The position numbers and the translations under genes were made by a program. From NCBI RefSeq assembly GCF_014635185.1, contig NZ_BMCM01000001.1:434001-498000 (forward strand): a stretch of DNA of 64,000 nucleotides, read 5' to 3'. Origin of the DNA: Microbacterium murale (GTDB lineage: Bacteria > Actinomycetota > Actinomycetes > Actinomycetales > Microbacteriaceae). Below, one piece after another: positions 18,786 to 27,778 of the stretch; position 1 is the first letter of the stretch; every line of letters starts with the position of its first letter. Under the pieces are notes generated by a model. That model did no database searches. It was given only the letters and a program-made list of their open reading frames with translations, and was not told the origin of the DNA.

Positions 18786-18806
18786 CCCACACCGTGAGAG
18801 TGTGGG
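18786..18806 (+). other. hairpin in the leader of the methyltransferase gene
   Basis: CCCACAC-N7-GTGTGGG, a perfect 7-bp stem, ends 7 nt before GAGGAGG, the Shine-Dalgarno of the methyltransferase. It could be a remnant terminator, an mRNA-stabilising structure or an inverted-repeat end of the inserted block. Confidence 0.45.
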
Positions 18807-18822
18807 CCACGAGGAGGCGCGA

Positions 18823-19578
18823 ATGACACAGGATCTGTACTCGGACGCGAGGCTGTACGATCTGCTGTTTCCGGCGAGCAAGGCAGCCGTGGATTTCTAT
18901 CGCGCCGAAGCCGATGGCAGGGGCGGGCACGTGCTCGAACTCGGATGCGGAACAGGTCACAAGCTGATCCCGATCGCGGCCGATGGACACCCGAGCGTCG
19001 GCCTCGACCTGTCGCTGGACATGCTGACTGAGGCGCGGCAGAAGGCTGACGAGCGCGGCGTGTTTGTCGAGTGGCAGCAAGGCGACATGCGCGACTTCGA
19101 CCTGGACAACGAGTTCGACCTCATCTTCATCGCTGGCAACGCACTGCTGCACCTGCACGAGGCTGACGACATCGTGCAATGCTTCCGCGCGGTCAGGCGG
19201 CACCTCGCGCCCGGCGGACGGTTCGCATTCGACGTCTTCAATCCCAATGTGCGTCTCCTGGCTGACGCCGACGGGGTCCGGCGCCCGCGCACATCATTCA
19301 CCGATCCAGGCCGCGGCGATGTCCACGTCGATGTCGCCGACGCCTACGATGCTGCCGCGCAGGTGACACGCGGAACCTGGCACTTCTCGACGGACTCCGA
19401 GCCCGACTTCCAGACGGTGTCAATCGAGGTGCGAAGCATCTTCCCCCAGGAACTGCCGGTGCTCCTTGCGCACGCTGGACTCCGACTGGTCGAGCGCCTG
19501 GGCAATTGGGACGGCAGCCCCTTCGGGGCGGACTCCTCGACCCAGCTCTGCATCTGCGAATCCGCCGCCTGGTCGTAA
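18823..19578 (+). CDS. class I SAM-dependent methyltransferase
   Basis: 251 residues with the Rossmann methyltransferase motifs in order: motif I VLELGCGTGHKLIPIA (SAM binding), VGLDLSLDMLTEA (acidic end of strand 2), QGDMRDFDLDNEFDLIFI (motifs post-I/II) and HLAPGGRFAFDVFNP (motif III). The C-terminal half is beta-rich as in small-molecule methyltransferases. Substrate unknown. GAGGAGG gives the ATG at 18823. The gene sits alone between the two copies of the HhH-GPD 5' end, so it appears to have been acquired or moved as a unit. Confidence 0.85.
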   Translation: MTQDLYSDARLYDLLFPASKAAVDFYRAEADGRGGHVLELGCGTGHKLIPIAADGHPSVGLDLSLDMLTEARQKADERGVFVEWQQGDMRDFDLDNEFDLIFIAGNALLHLHEADDIVQCFRAVRRHLAPGGRFAFDVFNPNVRLLADADGVRRPRTSFTDPGRGDVHVDVADAYDAAAQVTRGTWHFSTDSEPDFQTVSIEVRSIFPQELPVLLAHAGLRLVERLGNWDGSPFGADSSTQLCICESAAWS

Positions 19579-19592
19579 GAGAGGATGGACTC

Positions 19593-20165
19593 ATGGCCCT
19601 TCACATCACCGGAGACACCGCCGCCGACGCGCTGCTGACCGACAACCCGCTCGCTCTGCTGGTGGGGATGCTGCTGGACCAGCAGGTGCCCATGGAGACC
19701 GCGTTCGCCGGCCCGCTCAAGATCGAGCAGCGCACAGGTGCGTCGGATGCCACGGCGATCGCCGGCATGGACCCCGAGGCCTTCCTCGAAGCATTCCGGC
19801 AGACGCCCGCCGTGCACCGATTCCCGGGCTCCATGGCGACCCGTGTGCAGACGCTCTGCCAGGAGCTCGTCGATTCCTGGGGCGGCGATGCTGCAGCACT
19901 CTGGACCCAGGACGACCCGGACGGCCCCGAGGTGCTGCGTCGGCTGAAGAAGCTGCCTGGATTCGGCGAGCAGAAGGCGAAGATCTTCCTCGCACTGCTC
20001 GGCAAGCAGTACGGATTCACGGGTGAGGGGTGGCGCGAGGCATCCGCCCCCTACGGTGATGACGGCTCGTACCGCAGCGTCGCCGACATCGTCTCGCCCG
20101 AGTCTCTGACGAAGGTGCGTGAGCACAAAAAGGCGATGAAAGCTGCGGCCAAAGCCTCGGCGTGA
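19593..20165 (+). CDS. HhH-GPD-type base-excision DNA repair family protein
   Basis: 190-residue member of the endonuclease III/AlkA-like helix-hairpin-helix group. The hairpin is LPGFGEQKAKIFLALL (121-136). Aligned on this hairpin, Gln127 stands at the catalytic Lys position of endonuclease III and Glu145 at the catalytic Asp position, and there is no iron-sulfur cluster motif. So it is either a monofunctional glycosylase with altered chemistry or a DNA-binding relative. The ATG at 19593 has GAGGAT 6 nt ahead. Its first 98 bp are duplicated 927 bp upstream. Confidence 0.7.
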   Translation: MALHITGDTAADALLTDNPLALLVGMLLDQQVPMETAFAGPLKIEQRTGASDATAIAGMDPEAFLEAFRQTPAVHRFPGSMATRVQTLCQELVDSWGGDAAALWTQDDPDGPEVLRRLKKLPGFGEQKAKIFLALLGKQYGFTGEGWREASAPYGDDGSYRSVADIVSPESLTKVREHKKAMKAAAKASA

Positions 20166-20234
20166 ACTTGTCAAGGCCCGTTCAGTCGAAGACCCGGTGA
20201 CGCAGACTGGTCGGCAACGAGCCAGGGAGCGCGC

Positions 20235-20702
20235 ATGTCGAGAAACGTCCGAAGGATGAACTGCCCGCCCGAAGCCGTCTTCCGCGTGCTGGCGGACGGC
20301 TGGCTCTACCCGGGCTGGGTGGTCGGAGCTTCGCGTATGCGCGATGTCGACGCCGCGTGGCCGCAAGCCGGATCGACACTGCATCACTCCGTCGGAGTCT
20401 GGCCCGCGCTCCTCGACGACACCACCAGCGCCGTGACCTGGGATCCGCCGCGCCGCATGGTGATGACCGCTCGGGGCTGGCCGATCGGAGAGGCGCGCGT
20501 GACGATCGACGTCAAGCCGTTCGGAGCCGGATGCCTGGTCCGCATCCAGGAAGAGGCGGTCAGCGGACCTGCGAAGGCACTCCCTTACGTGTTGACCGAC
20601 GCGCTGCTGCAATGGCGCAACGCCGAGACGCTGCACCGGCTGGCGTATCTCGCCGAAGGGTCCGCACCCATGAGCACGGCATCCGATTCGGAGATCACAT
20701 GA
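20235..20702 (+). CDS. SRPBCC (START-like) family protein
   Basis: 155 residues with the hydrophobic-pocket fold pattern: [30 protein letters not shown] at the N-terminus, a central [19 protein letters not shown] and a long C-terminal helix ([22 protein letters not shown]). Such proteins bind lipids or other hydrophobic ligands; none can be named. AGGGAG precedes the ATG. Its stop overlaps the start of the FAD oxidoreductase as ATGA, so the pair is coupled and may act on the same compound. Confidence 0.75.
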   Translation: MSRNVRRMNCPPEAVFRVLADGWLYPGWVVGASRMRDVDAAWPQAGSTLHHSVGVWPALLDDTTSAVTWDPPRRMVMTARGWPIGEARVTIDVKPFGAGCLVRIQEEAVSGPAKALPYVLTDALLQWRNAETLHRLAYLAEGSAPMSTASDSEIT

Positions 20703-22180
20703 CACCCCGCTCCTTCGATGTCGACGCCACCGTCGTCGGCGCCGGGCCCAACGGTCTCGCCGCCGCGGTCACGCTCGCACGCGCAGGACTCTCTGTGCGG
20801 GTCTTCGAGCGCGCCGCCGCCGCAGGGGGCGGAGCGTCGACCGAGGAGCTCACTCTGCCCGGCTTCCGTCACGATGTGTGCTCCGCGGTGCATCCGCTCG
20901 CCTTCGAATCCCGCTTCTTCCGCGAGTTCGGACTGACGCGTCGCGTGCCGTTCGCCGTGCCGGAGATTTCGTTCGCGCATCCGCTCGACGGCGGCAGGGC
21001 GGGGATCGCCTATCGGGATCTGGAGCGTACGGCAGAGAACCTCGGCGCGGACGGCAGGGCGTACGCGAGCCTGATGCGCCCTTTGGTCGAGCGATCGACG
21101 AGGGTCGCCGACTTCACCGGCGACACCCTCCTGCGCGTCCCGCGGGACATTCCGACCGCCCTGGCCTTCGGCCTGGCAGCGCTGGAGCAGGGCAGCCCGC
21201 TGTGGAATGCGCGCTTCCGTGAGGACGCCGCGCCGGCCATGCTCACAGGGGTCGCGTCGCACTCGATCCTGCCGCTGCCCGGCCTGGCCAGCTCCGGCGC
21301 GGGCCTTGCCCTGACCTCGTACGCGCATGCGAAGGGGTGGCCGATTCCGATCGGCGGAAGCCAGAGCATCATCGACGCCATGGTCGCCGATCTTCTCGCG
21401 CATGGCGGCGAACTCGTGACCGATCACGAAGTCGGCTCTCTCGACGAGCTGCCGGCGTCTCGCGTGACGCTGCTCGACGTCACGCCGCGTGCGCTGAGCA
21501 GGATCGCCGGCGAACGGATGCCGCAGCGCTACCGCAAAGCGCTCGGTCGATTCCGCTACGGCAACGCCGTCGCGAAGGTGGACTTCGCCCTCTCCGCGCC
21601 CGTGCCGTGGTCCCATCCTGAGCTCGGTCGCGCCGGAACCCTCCATCTCGGCGGCACCAGGGCGGAGATCGCGGCAGCCGAGAATGCCGTCGCTCATGGC
21701 ACCCTCTCGGATTCCCCGTACGTCCTCGTCTCGCAGCCCTCGCTGTTCGACGAGACCAGGGCCCCCGCCGGACAGCACACCCTGTGGACCTACACGCACG
21801 TGCCGGCTGCCTCTCGTGCTGACAGGTCGGAGGCGGTCATCCGACAGATCGAACGGTTCGCACCGGGTTTCCGGGACACGATCCTGGGGATGTCGTCGCG
21901 CACGGCGATGGATGTGGAGCGGCACAATCCCAACTATCTTCGCGGCGATATCTCTTCGGGGACGCCGGATCTCGCGCAGCTGCTGCGTCGCCCTGTTGTC
22001 AGCCCGGATCCGTGGAAGACGCCGATGCACGGCGTCTACCTCTGCGGCGCGTCGACGACTCCGGGCCCAGGAGTGCACGGCTTGGCGGGCTGGCACGCGG
22101 CGCTGAGCGCGTTGCGGAACGACTTCGGGACGAGGATGCTGCCGAACCTCTCACCGGATCACGTTTCTGCTGGAGAATGA
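20699..22180 (+). CDS. NAD(P)/FAD-dependent oxidoreductase (phytoene-dehydrogenase-like)
   Basis: 493 residues. The N-terminal Rossmann motif [23 protein letters not shown] plus [16 protein letters not shown] is that of the CrtI/NAD(P)-binding-8 oxidoreductases (COG1233). The C-terminal FAD-closing segment is [24 protein letters not shown]. No carotenoid synthase or other pathway gene is adjacent, so a true carotenoid role is unproven; many actinobacteria carry this uncharacterised subgroup next to an SRPBCC protein. It is translationally coupled to that upstream SRPBCC gene. Confidence 0.85.
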   Translation: MTPRSFDVDATVVGAGPNGLAAAVTLARAGLSVRVFERAAAAGGGASTEELTLPGFRHDVCSAVHPLAFESRFFREFGLTRRVPFAVPEISFAHPLDGGRAGIAYRDLERTAENLGADGRAYASLMRPLVERSTRVADFTGDTLLRVPRDIPTALAFGLAALEQGSPLWNARFREDAAPAMLTGVASHSILPLPGLASSGAGLALTSYAHAKGWPIPIGGSQSIIDAMVADLLAHGGELVTDHEVGSLDELPASRVTLLDVTPRALSRIAGERMPQRYRKALGRFRYGNAVAKVDFALSAPVPWSHPELGRAGTLHLGGTRAEIAAAENAVAHGTLSDSPYVLVSQPSLFDETRAPAGQHTLWTYTHVPAASRADRSEAVIRQIERFAPGFRDTILGMSSRTAMDVERHNPNYLRGDISSGTPDLAQLLRRPVVSPDPWKTPMHGVYLCGASTTPGPGVHGLAGWHAALSALRNDFGTRMLPNLSPDHVSAGE

Positions 22181-22184
22181 ATCC

Positions 22185-22607
22185 ATGAAGCAGACCGGTT
22201 CGAACATCGCCACCCTGATCGCCACCGCGACTCCCGCGGCCAGACGACGGGATGCCGAGACTCTGACCGCCCTGATGCAGGAGGTCTCCGGTCGCGAACC
22301 CGCCGCCTGGGGAACGATCGTCGGCTTCGGTTCGTGCCATTACCGCTATCCGACGGGCAACGAGGGCGACATGCCCATCCTCGCGTTCGCACCGCGCAAG
22401 ACCGCCTCCACCATCTACCTGGACGACACCGGCCGATACCCCGAAGAGCTCGCGCAGCTCGGGCCGCACACCACCGGCAAGGGATGTCTGTACATCAAGG
22501 ATCTGGAGAAGGTCGATCTCGCCGTGCTCCGCGGCATCCTGGAGAGCACGCTCGCGTGGACTGAGGCCGGGGGCAACGACCAGGTGGAGATCACCGTCAC
22601 CGGCTGA
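22185..22607 (+). CDS. DUF1801 domain protein
   Basis: 140 residues. The pattern MQEVSGREPAAWGTIVGFGSCHYRYPTG, then a strand-rich part with AFAPRKTASTIYLD, and LGPHTTGKGCLYIKDLEKVDLAVLRGIL matches the DUF1801/YdhG-like fold found in small uncharacterised proteins. GGAGAATGA overlapping the upstream stop provides the ribosome site, 4 bp after the oxidoreductase, so it closes that operon. Function unknown. Confidence 0.8.
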   Translation: MKQTGSNIATLIATATPAARRRDAETLTALMQEVSGREPAAWGTIVGFGSCHYRYPTGNEGDMPILAFAPRKTASTIYLDDTGRYPEELAQLGPHTTGKGCLYIKDLEKVDLAVLRGILESTLAWTEAGGNDQVEITVTG

Positions 22608-22646
22608 CGCTGCGACAGCGCCCCTCTTCGCTCGCCGGCGTGCGCA

Positions 22647-23129
22647 TCAGCGCAGCACCTCGACCAGCGCCACCCACGAGACGACGATCGCCGAGACGAT
22701 CGCAAGGAGACATCCGGCGGCGGCGAGGTGCAGGCCGGACGGATGCCCCGCCCACACCATCACGCCGGCGACGACATACGCGGCGAGCGGGAGGAAGCCG
22801 ATCAGGTATTTGAGGGGTCGAGCGCGGTCGGCAGGGTCGGGATCTCGTGCGATCAGACGCGTGACGTTCACCTGGAAGGCTGCGGCGAGCAGCGTCACCA
22901 CGATGATCAGGCCGCCGTACCAGGCGAGATCGAGGTCGGGCACCAGGCCGAGCGCCGAGACGGCGAGCGCGAGGACGAGGGCCGCGATCCCCGCCAGCAG
23001 CCGCGCGGTGAGCGTGCGCGACTTGACGATCTCGGCGATGTTGACGCTCGCCGCGACGATCACGAGTCCGGCGAGGGCCGCGGTGGCACCCGCCATGGCG
23101 ACGTTGAACTCGCTCCACTGCGCGATCAT
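22647..23129 (-). CDS. four-helix membrane protein, unknown function
   Basis: 160 residues with four hydrophobic helices (about 10-30, 43-62, 69-88 and a C-terminal pair around 107-155) and a short charged loop DPDPADRARPLK between the halves. No recognisable catalytic motif. The ATG has TATGCT 6 nt ahead and no Shine-Dalgarno, a clear leaderless arrangement. It is convergent with the DUF1801 gene and lies downstream of the epoxide hydrolase terminator, so it is its own transcription unit. Confidence 0.75.
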   Translation of the reverse strand: MIAQWSEFNVAMAGATAALAGLVIVAASVNIAEIVKSRTLTARLLAGIAALVLALAVSALGLVPDLDLAWYGGLIIVVTLLAAAFQVNVTRLIARDPDPADRARPLKYLIGFLPLAAYVVAGVMVWAGHPSGLHLAAAGCLLAIVSAIVVSWVALVEVLR

Positions 23130-23175
23130 GCGGACAGCATAGACCCGGCATCCACGCCGCCGAGGACGCCGCGAT

Positions 23176-23198
23176 CGGGGCCCATTGCAAGGGCCCCG
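23176..23198 (-). terminator. hairpin terminator after the epoxide hydrolase gene
   Basis: CGGGGCCC-ATTGCAA-GGGCCCCG, a perfect 8-bp GC stem starting about 10 nt after the epoxide hydrolase stop on the minus strand. There is no T run, as is common in high-GC actinobacteria. Confidence 0.65.
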
Positions 23199-23207
23199 TC
23201 ACGGACG

Positions 23208-24350
23208 TCAGCGCAGGCTGGCGAAGAACGATCGGATATCACCCGCGACCAGCGCGGGACGCTCGAGCGCGGCGAAGTGCCCGCCCTCGTCGAAGCGGGT
23301 CCAATGCACGATGTTGTCGTTGTCGCGCTCCGCGAAGACGCGGATGGTCTGGAAATCGTCCTTGAATACGGCGACCCCGGTACGGGCGTGGCTGACCTGC
23401 GGCTCTGCCTGGACTCGTGCGTTCTCGAGGTAGCTTCGGCTCATGCCGCTGGCGGCGTTCGCGAACCAGTTCACGCTGACCTCGAGCAGGATCTGCGCGA
23501 GTGTCACGAGCGAGGTCCCGTTGCCGAAGCTGTTGAAGAGCTCGCTGTACGCCAGCAGTCCGAGCGGTGAATCGCTGAGGCCGACCGCGACGGTCTGCGG
23601 ACGCGACGCGTTCATGGTGTTGTATCCGCCGACAGATTGGAACCACTGCATGTGCTCGAGCCCGGCGTAGTCAGCGGGCTCGAGCTTCTCGAATTCGGCC
23701 GGGTCCCCGGACGGGAACGAGAACAGCTGCAGCACATGGAGGCCGAGGAAACCGTCCGGGTTCAGCAGACCCAGTTCGCGGGCGACCATCGCGCCGTTGT
23801 CCGAACCATGAATGCCGTAGCTGTCATAGCCGAGTTCGCGCATGAGCCGGTCGTAGGCAGCTGCTACGCGCGCGGTGGTCCATCCGGATGAGGTGAGCGG
23901 CTGCGAGAAGCCGTAGCCAGGAGCATCCGGTATCACGACGTCGAACGCGTCCTCGGCCCGCCCGCCGTGCGCCACCGGGTCGACGAGCTCGTCGATCATG
24001 TCGAGGTAGTCGACGGACGATCCGGGATAGGTGTGGGCGAGAAGCAGCGGCGTCGCGCCTTCATGCGCCGACCGGACGTGGATGAAGTGGATCGGCTGCT
24101 CGTCGATCTCGGCGATGAAATGCGCTCGTTCGTTGATCTTCGCCTCGGCATCGCGCCAGTCGAACGCACGCCAGGCGTCGACGGCCTCGCGAAGGTAGGA
24201 GTTCGGGGTGCCGGCATCCCAATCATCCGTCGGAGCGGGCTGCGGCAGACGGGTGCGGGCGAGTCGGTCCTTGAGGTCGGTGATCTCGGCCTCGGAGACC
24301 GAGACGGTGAAGGGGCGGATGCTGATCTGGATGTTGGTTTCGCTGTTCAT
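23208..24350 (-). CDS. epoxide hydrolase-like alpha/beta hydrolase
   Basis: 380 residues. The N-terminal ~110 residues are the epoxide-hydrolase N-terminal domain (FTVSVSEAEITDLKDRLARTRLP, then WRAFDWRDAEAKIN), followed by the alpha/beta core with oxyanion motif AHTYPGSS and nucleophile Asp184 in HGSDNGA; the catalytic His is in the C-terminal GGHFAALE. Asp rather than Ser as nucleophile fits an epoxide hydrolase. TATCGT 7 nt before the ATG implies a leaderless transcript. Divergent from a WYL regulator across 69 bp, which probably controls it. Confidence 0.87.
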   Translation of the reverse strand: MNSETNIQISIRPFTVSVSEAEITDLKDRLARTRLPQPAPTDDWDAGTPNSYLREAVDAWRAFDWRDAEAKINERAHFIAEIDEQPIHFIHVRSAHEGATPLLLAHTYPGSSVDYLDMIDELVDPVAHGGRAEDAFDVVIPDAPGYGFSQPLTSSGWTTARVAAAYDRLMRELGYDSYGIHGSDNGAMVARELGLLNPDGFLGLHVLQLFSFPSGDPAEFEKLEPADYAGLEHMQWFQSVGGYNTMNASRPQTVAVGLSDSPLGLLAYSELFNSFGNGTSLVTLAQILLEVSVNWFANAASGMSRSYLENARVQAEPQVSHARTGVAVFKDDFQTIRVFAERDNDNIVHWTRFDEGGHFAALERPALVAGDIRSFFASLR

Positions 24351-24385
24351 GTCATCGACGATAGAAGCGCAATAGGTAGGATCAG

Positions 24386-24398
24386 TTCCTAATAGGAA
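24386..24398. promoter_or_regulatory. 13-bp perfect palindrome, candidate WYL-regulator operator
   Basis: TTCCTA-A-TAGGAA is centred 42 bp upstream of the epoxide hydrolase start, over the expected -35 region of that leaderless promoter, and also upstream of the divergent regulator. A related AATAGG occurs at 24371. AT-rich relative to its surroundings. Likely operator for the adjacent regulator; inference from position only. Confidence 0.5.
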
Positions 24399-24419
24399 TC
24401 TCTTCCGAGGAGTGCTCAC

Positions 24420-25382
24420 ATGGCCGATCCGACCGCTCGCCTGCTTCGGCTGCTGGCGCTACTGCAGACGGGTTCGGCGCGCTCCGGACGAGAGCTGGCC
24501 GATCGGCTCGGCGTCTCCGGTCGGACGATCCGCAACGACATCGATCGGTTGCGTGAACTCGGATACCCGGTCGATGCGACGCGCGGCGCGATCGGTGGAT
24601 ATCGTCTCGGCGCGGGCGGGACGCTCCCGCCCCTGCTGCTCGATGACGACGAGGCCGTCGCCGTGACCGTCGGGCTGCGCGCCGCCGGTGGCGTCGCCGG
24701 CGTGGAAGAGGCGGGTGCGCGCGCGTTGGCCAAGCTCGAGCAGGTGCTGCCGTCACGGTTGCGTCCGATGGTCGATGCACTCCGCGCGAGCGTGGATCGC
24801 GCACCCGAGAACAACGACACCGACGCCCCCGACCCCGAGGTCGACGCCGCGGCACTGCAGGCCATCGCGAGCGCGATCCGCAACGAGGAATGGTTGCGCT
24901 TCGACTACTCGGACGCGCCAGTGCTCGTCGAACCGTACCGTCTGTTGACTTGGCACCGCCGTTGGTATCTCGTCGCACGCGACCCGCAGTCCGGCGATTG
25001 GGACACCTACCGCGTCGATTGGATGACCCTGCGTATGCCGACGCGCCGCCGGTTCGACCCCAGGCCACTGCAAGGCGGCGACTACACCGGGTTCGCAATG
25101 CGCACGATCGCGGTGAGCGGCTGGATCGTGCATGCGAGACTGCGGATCGACGCTCCGGCCGAGGCGGTGCTCGACCGGATCCACGCCGCGGTCGGCGTCG
25201 TCGAGCCGGTCGACGAGGACCACTGCATCCTCGTCACCGGCGCTGACAGCCTCGATACCGTCGCGGCGTACATCGGGATGCTGATGATGGACTTCACGGT
25301 CGAATCTCCCGCAGAGCTCATCCCCCGGCTGCGGCTGTTGTCCGAGCGCTACTCGCGGGCCGTCGCGGGCTCGTCCGCGTGA
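24420..25382 (+). CDS. WYL-domain transcriptional regulator (YafY/DeoR-like)
   Basis: 320 residues. N-terminal winged helix-turn-helix of the HTH_11 type (TARLLRLLALLQTGSARSGRELADRLGVSGRTIRNDIDRLRELGYPVD), then the WYL ligand-sensing domain (WLRFDYSDAPVLVEPYRLLTWHRRWYLVARD) and the C-terminal extension. WYL proteins sense small ligands or nucleic acids. GAGGAG precedes the ATG. Divergent orientation and the shared palindrome suggest it controls the epoxide hydrolase and itself. Confidence 0.88.
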   Translation: MADPTARLLRLLALLQTGSARSGRELADRLGVSGRTIRNDIDRLRELGYPVDATRGAIGGYRLGAGGTLPPLLLDDDEAVAVTVGLRAAGGVAGVEEAGARALAKLEQVLPSRLRPMVDALRASVDRAPENNDTDAPDPEVDAAALQAIASAIRNEEWLRFDYSDAPVLVEPYRLLTWHRRWYLVARDPQSGDWDTYRVDWMTLRMPTRRRFDPRPLQGGDYTGFAMRTIAVSGWIVHARLRIDAPAEAVLDRIHAAVGVVEPVDEDHCILVTGADSLDTVAAYIGMLMMDFTVESPAELIPRLRLLSERYSRAVAGSSA

Positions 25383-25391
25383 GCGCCGCCG

Positions 25392-26210
25392 TCAGCGACC
25401 GCCGTAACGTGCGACGATCTCCTCGGTGAGCGGCGGCCAGATGCGCTTGTGCTCGTCGCCGAAGGCGACGCCGGAGAGGAACGCTGCGCCGAGGTCACGG
25501 GAGCGGTCGATGAGCAGGAAGCTCCCCTGCCCGCCGAAGTGCCCAGCGGTCTCGGGCGGCAGGGTGTCACTCATCCAGTGCGGACTCTTCGTGCCTTTGA
25601 GCTCGAATCCCAGTCCCCACCGATTGTCGTCGAACGAGCCGTAACCGGGCACCACGCCGCGCAGCCCCGACCGTGAGACCGCAAGCGCAAGGTCGCGCAG
25701 CTCGACCGGGATCAGCGTCGGACGCAGCACCTCACGTGCGAACGTCAGCAGGTCTTCGATCGAGGCCAGGTAGCCTGCGGACGGCCGACCGGTCACGACG
25801 ATGTCCTTCATGCCCAACGGCACGGTGACTTCGCGGGCCATCCAGTCGGCGAACGGCATACCGACAGCATCGGCCACGTGCGCGCCGAGTGCGTCGAACC
25901 CGGCGTTCGAGTAGATGCGCCGCGTTCCGGGCGCCGCCTGCGTCTGGTCGCCCTCGAAGGGCAGTCCGCTGGTGTGGTCGAGCAGGTTCAACAGCGTCGA
26001 GCCCTCCGGCCCGGCCGGCTCGTCGAGGTCGACGAGCCCACGCTCGACGGCGATCAGTACACCCCAGGCCGAGATGGGCTTTGACACCGACGCCAGCGGG
26101 AGGACCGTGTGCGCGTCACCCTGCACGGCGAGCGTATGCTCAGGATCGGTCACCCCGACCAGGGCCGTGTGGGGGAAGCCGTCTGTCGCTGCGAAAGTCG
26201 TGGTCTCCAC
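25392..26210 (-). CDS. serine hydrolase, class C beta-lactamase family
   Basis: 272 residues with the class C/DD-peptidase motifs: SVSK (S41-K44), YSN (Y100) and the third box near GHFGGQG. No signal peptide, so it is probably cytoplasmic and acts as an esterase or peptidase rather than on cell wall or antibiotics. It is shorter than AmpC (about 360). The GTG start has GACGAT 6 nt ahead. It is downstream of glyS but separated by a strong terminator, and convergent with the WYL regulator. Confidence 0.82.
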   Translation of the reverse strand: METTTFAATDGFPHTALVGVTDPEHTLAVQGDAHTVLPLASVSKPISAWGVLIAVERGLVDLDEPAGPEGSTLLNLLDHTSGLPFEGDQTQAAPGTRRIYSNAGFDALGAHVADAVGMPFADWMAREVTVPLGMKDIVVTGRPSAGYLASIEDLLTFAREVLRPTLIPVELRDLALAVSRSGLRGVVPGYGSFDDNRWGLGFELKGTKSPHWMSDTLPPETAGHFGGQGSFLLIDRSRDLGAAFLSGVAFGDEHKRIWPPLTEEIVARYGGR

Positions 26211-26261
26211 CGCCCCATCGTCCCATGCCGCGGCATCCGCATGCCAAGCCGGGCAGCACGA

Positions 26262-26291
26262 AGCCCCGATTCAGACGTCTGAATCGGGGCT
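26262..26291. terminator. 30-bp perfect palindrome, terminator of glyS
   Basis: Perfect inverted repeat with 15-bp arms, left arm AGCCCCGATTCAGAC, no loop bases. It starts 15 bp after the glyS stop. Strong rho-independent-type hairpin; without a T tract, as usual here. Confidence 0.8.
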
Positions 26292-26305
26292 CCGGATGCC
26301 GTGGC

Positions 26306-27691
26306 TCAGGCGCCCTTGAGGCGCTCGGCCAGGTACTCGTGGAGCTTCTCGACGGGGATGCGCTCCTGCGCCATCGTGTCGCGGTCGCGCACGGTGACGG
26401 CGTGGTCGTCGAGCGAGTCGAAGTCGACCGTCACGCAGAACGGCGTACCGATCTCGTCCTGACGGCGGTAGCGGCGACCGATCGCACCGGCGTCATCGAA
26501 GTCGATGGCCCAGCGTCCGCGCAGCGAATCGGCGACCTCACGGGCGAGCGGCGAGAGCCTCTCGTTGCGCGACAGCGGAAGGACGGCGACCTTGACCGGC
26601 GCGAGTCGCGGGTCGAGCTTGAGCACCGTGCGGGTGTCGGTGCCGCCCTTGGCGTTCGGCACCTCCTCCTCGACGTACGAGTCGACGAGGAACGCCATCA
26701 TCGAGCGGGTGAGTCCGAACGAAGGCTCGATGACGTACGGCGTGTAGCGCTCGCCGGATGCCTGGTCGAAGTAGGACAGGCTCTGGCCGGAGGCCTCGGA
26801 GTGGCTGGAGAGGTCGTAGTCGGTGCGGTTGGCGACGCCCATCAGCTCGCCCCACTCCTTGCCGGGGAAGCCGAAGCGGTACTCGAAATCGATCGTGCCG
26901 GCCGAGTAGTGCGCCCGCTCGTCCTCCGGAACATCGAAGCGACGCATGTTCGCGGTGTCGATTCCGAGGTCCTCGAACCATGCCCAGCATGCCTCGACCC
27001 AGTGCTCGAACCACTCCTGCGCCTCGGCGGGAGGCACGAAGTACTCGATCTCCATCTGCTCGAACTCGCGGGTGCGGAAGATGAAGTTCCCGGGCGTGAT
27101 CTCGTTGCGGAACGCCTTGCCGACCTGGCCGATGCCGAACGGCGGCTTCTTGCGGCTGGCGGTGAGCACGTTCGCGAAGTTCACGAAGATGCCCTGCGCC
27201 GTCTCGGGGCGCAGATAGAACAGTCCGGACTCGTCGTCGACGACGCCGAGGTAGGTCTTGACGAGGCCCGAGAACGCCTTGGGCTCGGTGTACTGCCCCT
27301 TGTTGCCGCAGTTCGGGCACGGCACGTCGGCCAGGCCGTTCTCGGCCTTGCGTCCCTTGCGCGCCTCGAAGTCCTCGATGAGTGTGTCGGCGCGGAAGCG
27401 CTTGTGGCAGCTCAGGCACTCGACCAGCGGGTCGGTGAAGGTGGCGACGTGGCCGGAGGCCTCCCACACGCGCTTCGGCAGGATGATCGATGAGTCAAGG
27501 CCCACCATGTCGCCGCGTCCGCGGACGAAGGTCTGCCACCACTGGCGGCGGATGTTCTCCTTCAGTTCCGTGCCGAGGGGGCCGTAGTCCCACGCGGAAC
27601 GCGAACCGCCGTAGATCTCACCCGCTTGGAACACGAACCCGCGGTGGCGGGCGAGGCTGATGACCTTGTCAAGACGGGACTGTTCGGCCAC
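26306..27691 (-). CDS. glyS: glycyl-tRNA synthetase (single-subunit class II)
   Basis: Charges tRNA-Gly; 461 residues, the homodimeric type. Visible are [23 protein letters not shown] at the N-terminus, a four-Cys zinc ribbon (CLSCHKRF and CPNCGNKG), class II motif 2 ([23 protein letters not shown]) and motif 3 near [12 protein letters not shown], followed by the anticodon-binding domain. I chose GTG at 27691, which has GGAG 6 nt upstream. The ATG at 27754 is rejected because the TAGGAT -10 box overlaps it, so transcription would begin downstream of it. Confidence 0.96.
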   Translation of the reverse strand: MAEQSRLDKVISLARHRGFVFQAGEIYGGSRSAWDYGPLGTELKENIRRQWWQTFVRGRGDMVGLDSSIILPKRVWEASGHVATFTDPLVECLSCHKRFRADTLIEDFEARKGRKAENGLADVPCPNCGNKGQYTEPKAFSGLVKTYLGVVDDESGLFYLRPETAQGIFVNFANVLTASRKKPPFGIGQVGKAFRNEITPGNFIFRTREFEQMEIEYFVPPAEAQEWFEHWVEACWAWFEDLGIDTANMRRFDVPEDERAHYSAGTIDFEYRFGFPGKEWGELMGVANRTDYDLSSHSEASGQSLSYFDQASGERYTPYVIEPSFGLTRSMMAFLVDSYVEEEVPNAKGGTDTRTVLKLDPRLAPVKVAVLPLSRNERLSPLAREVADSLRGRWAIDFDDAGAIGRRYRRQDEIGTPFCVTVDFDSLDDHAVTVRDRDTMAQERIPVEKLHEYLAERLKGA

Positions 27692-27778
27692 GGTGGCTCC
27701 AATGGTCGGGAGAGATTCGGATGCTGCGCGCGGACATGCCGCGGCATCCTCCATCCTATCCGCGCCGACGCGACCGAT

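Noticed and set aside
20585-22096. 503-codon minus-strand frame opposite the FAD oxidoreductase
   Set aside because: Arg-rich shadow with no motifs.
27692-27754. Longer glyS start at ATG 27754
   Set aside because: The TAGGAT -10 box overlaps this ATG, so the transcript would start downstream; GTG 27691 has a Shine-Dalgarno.
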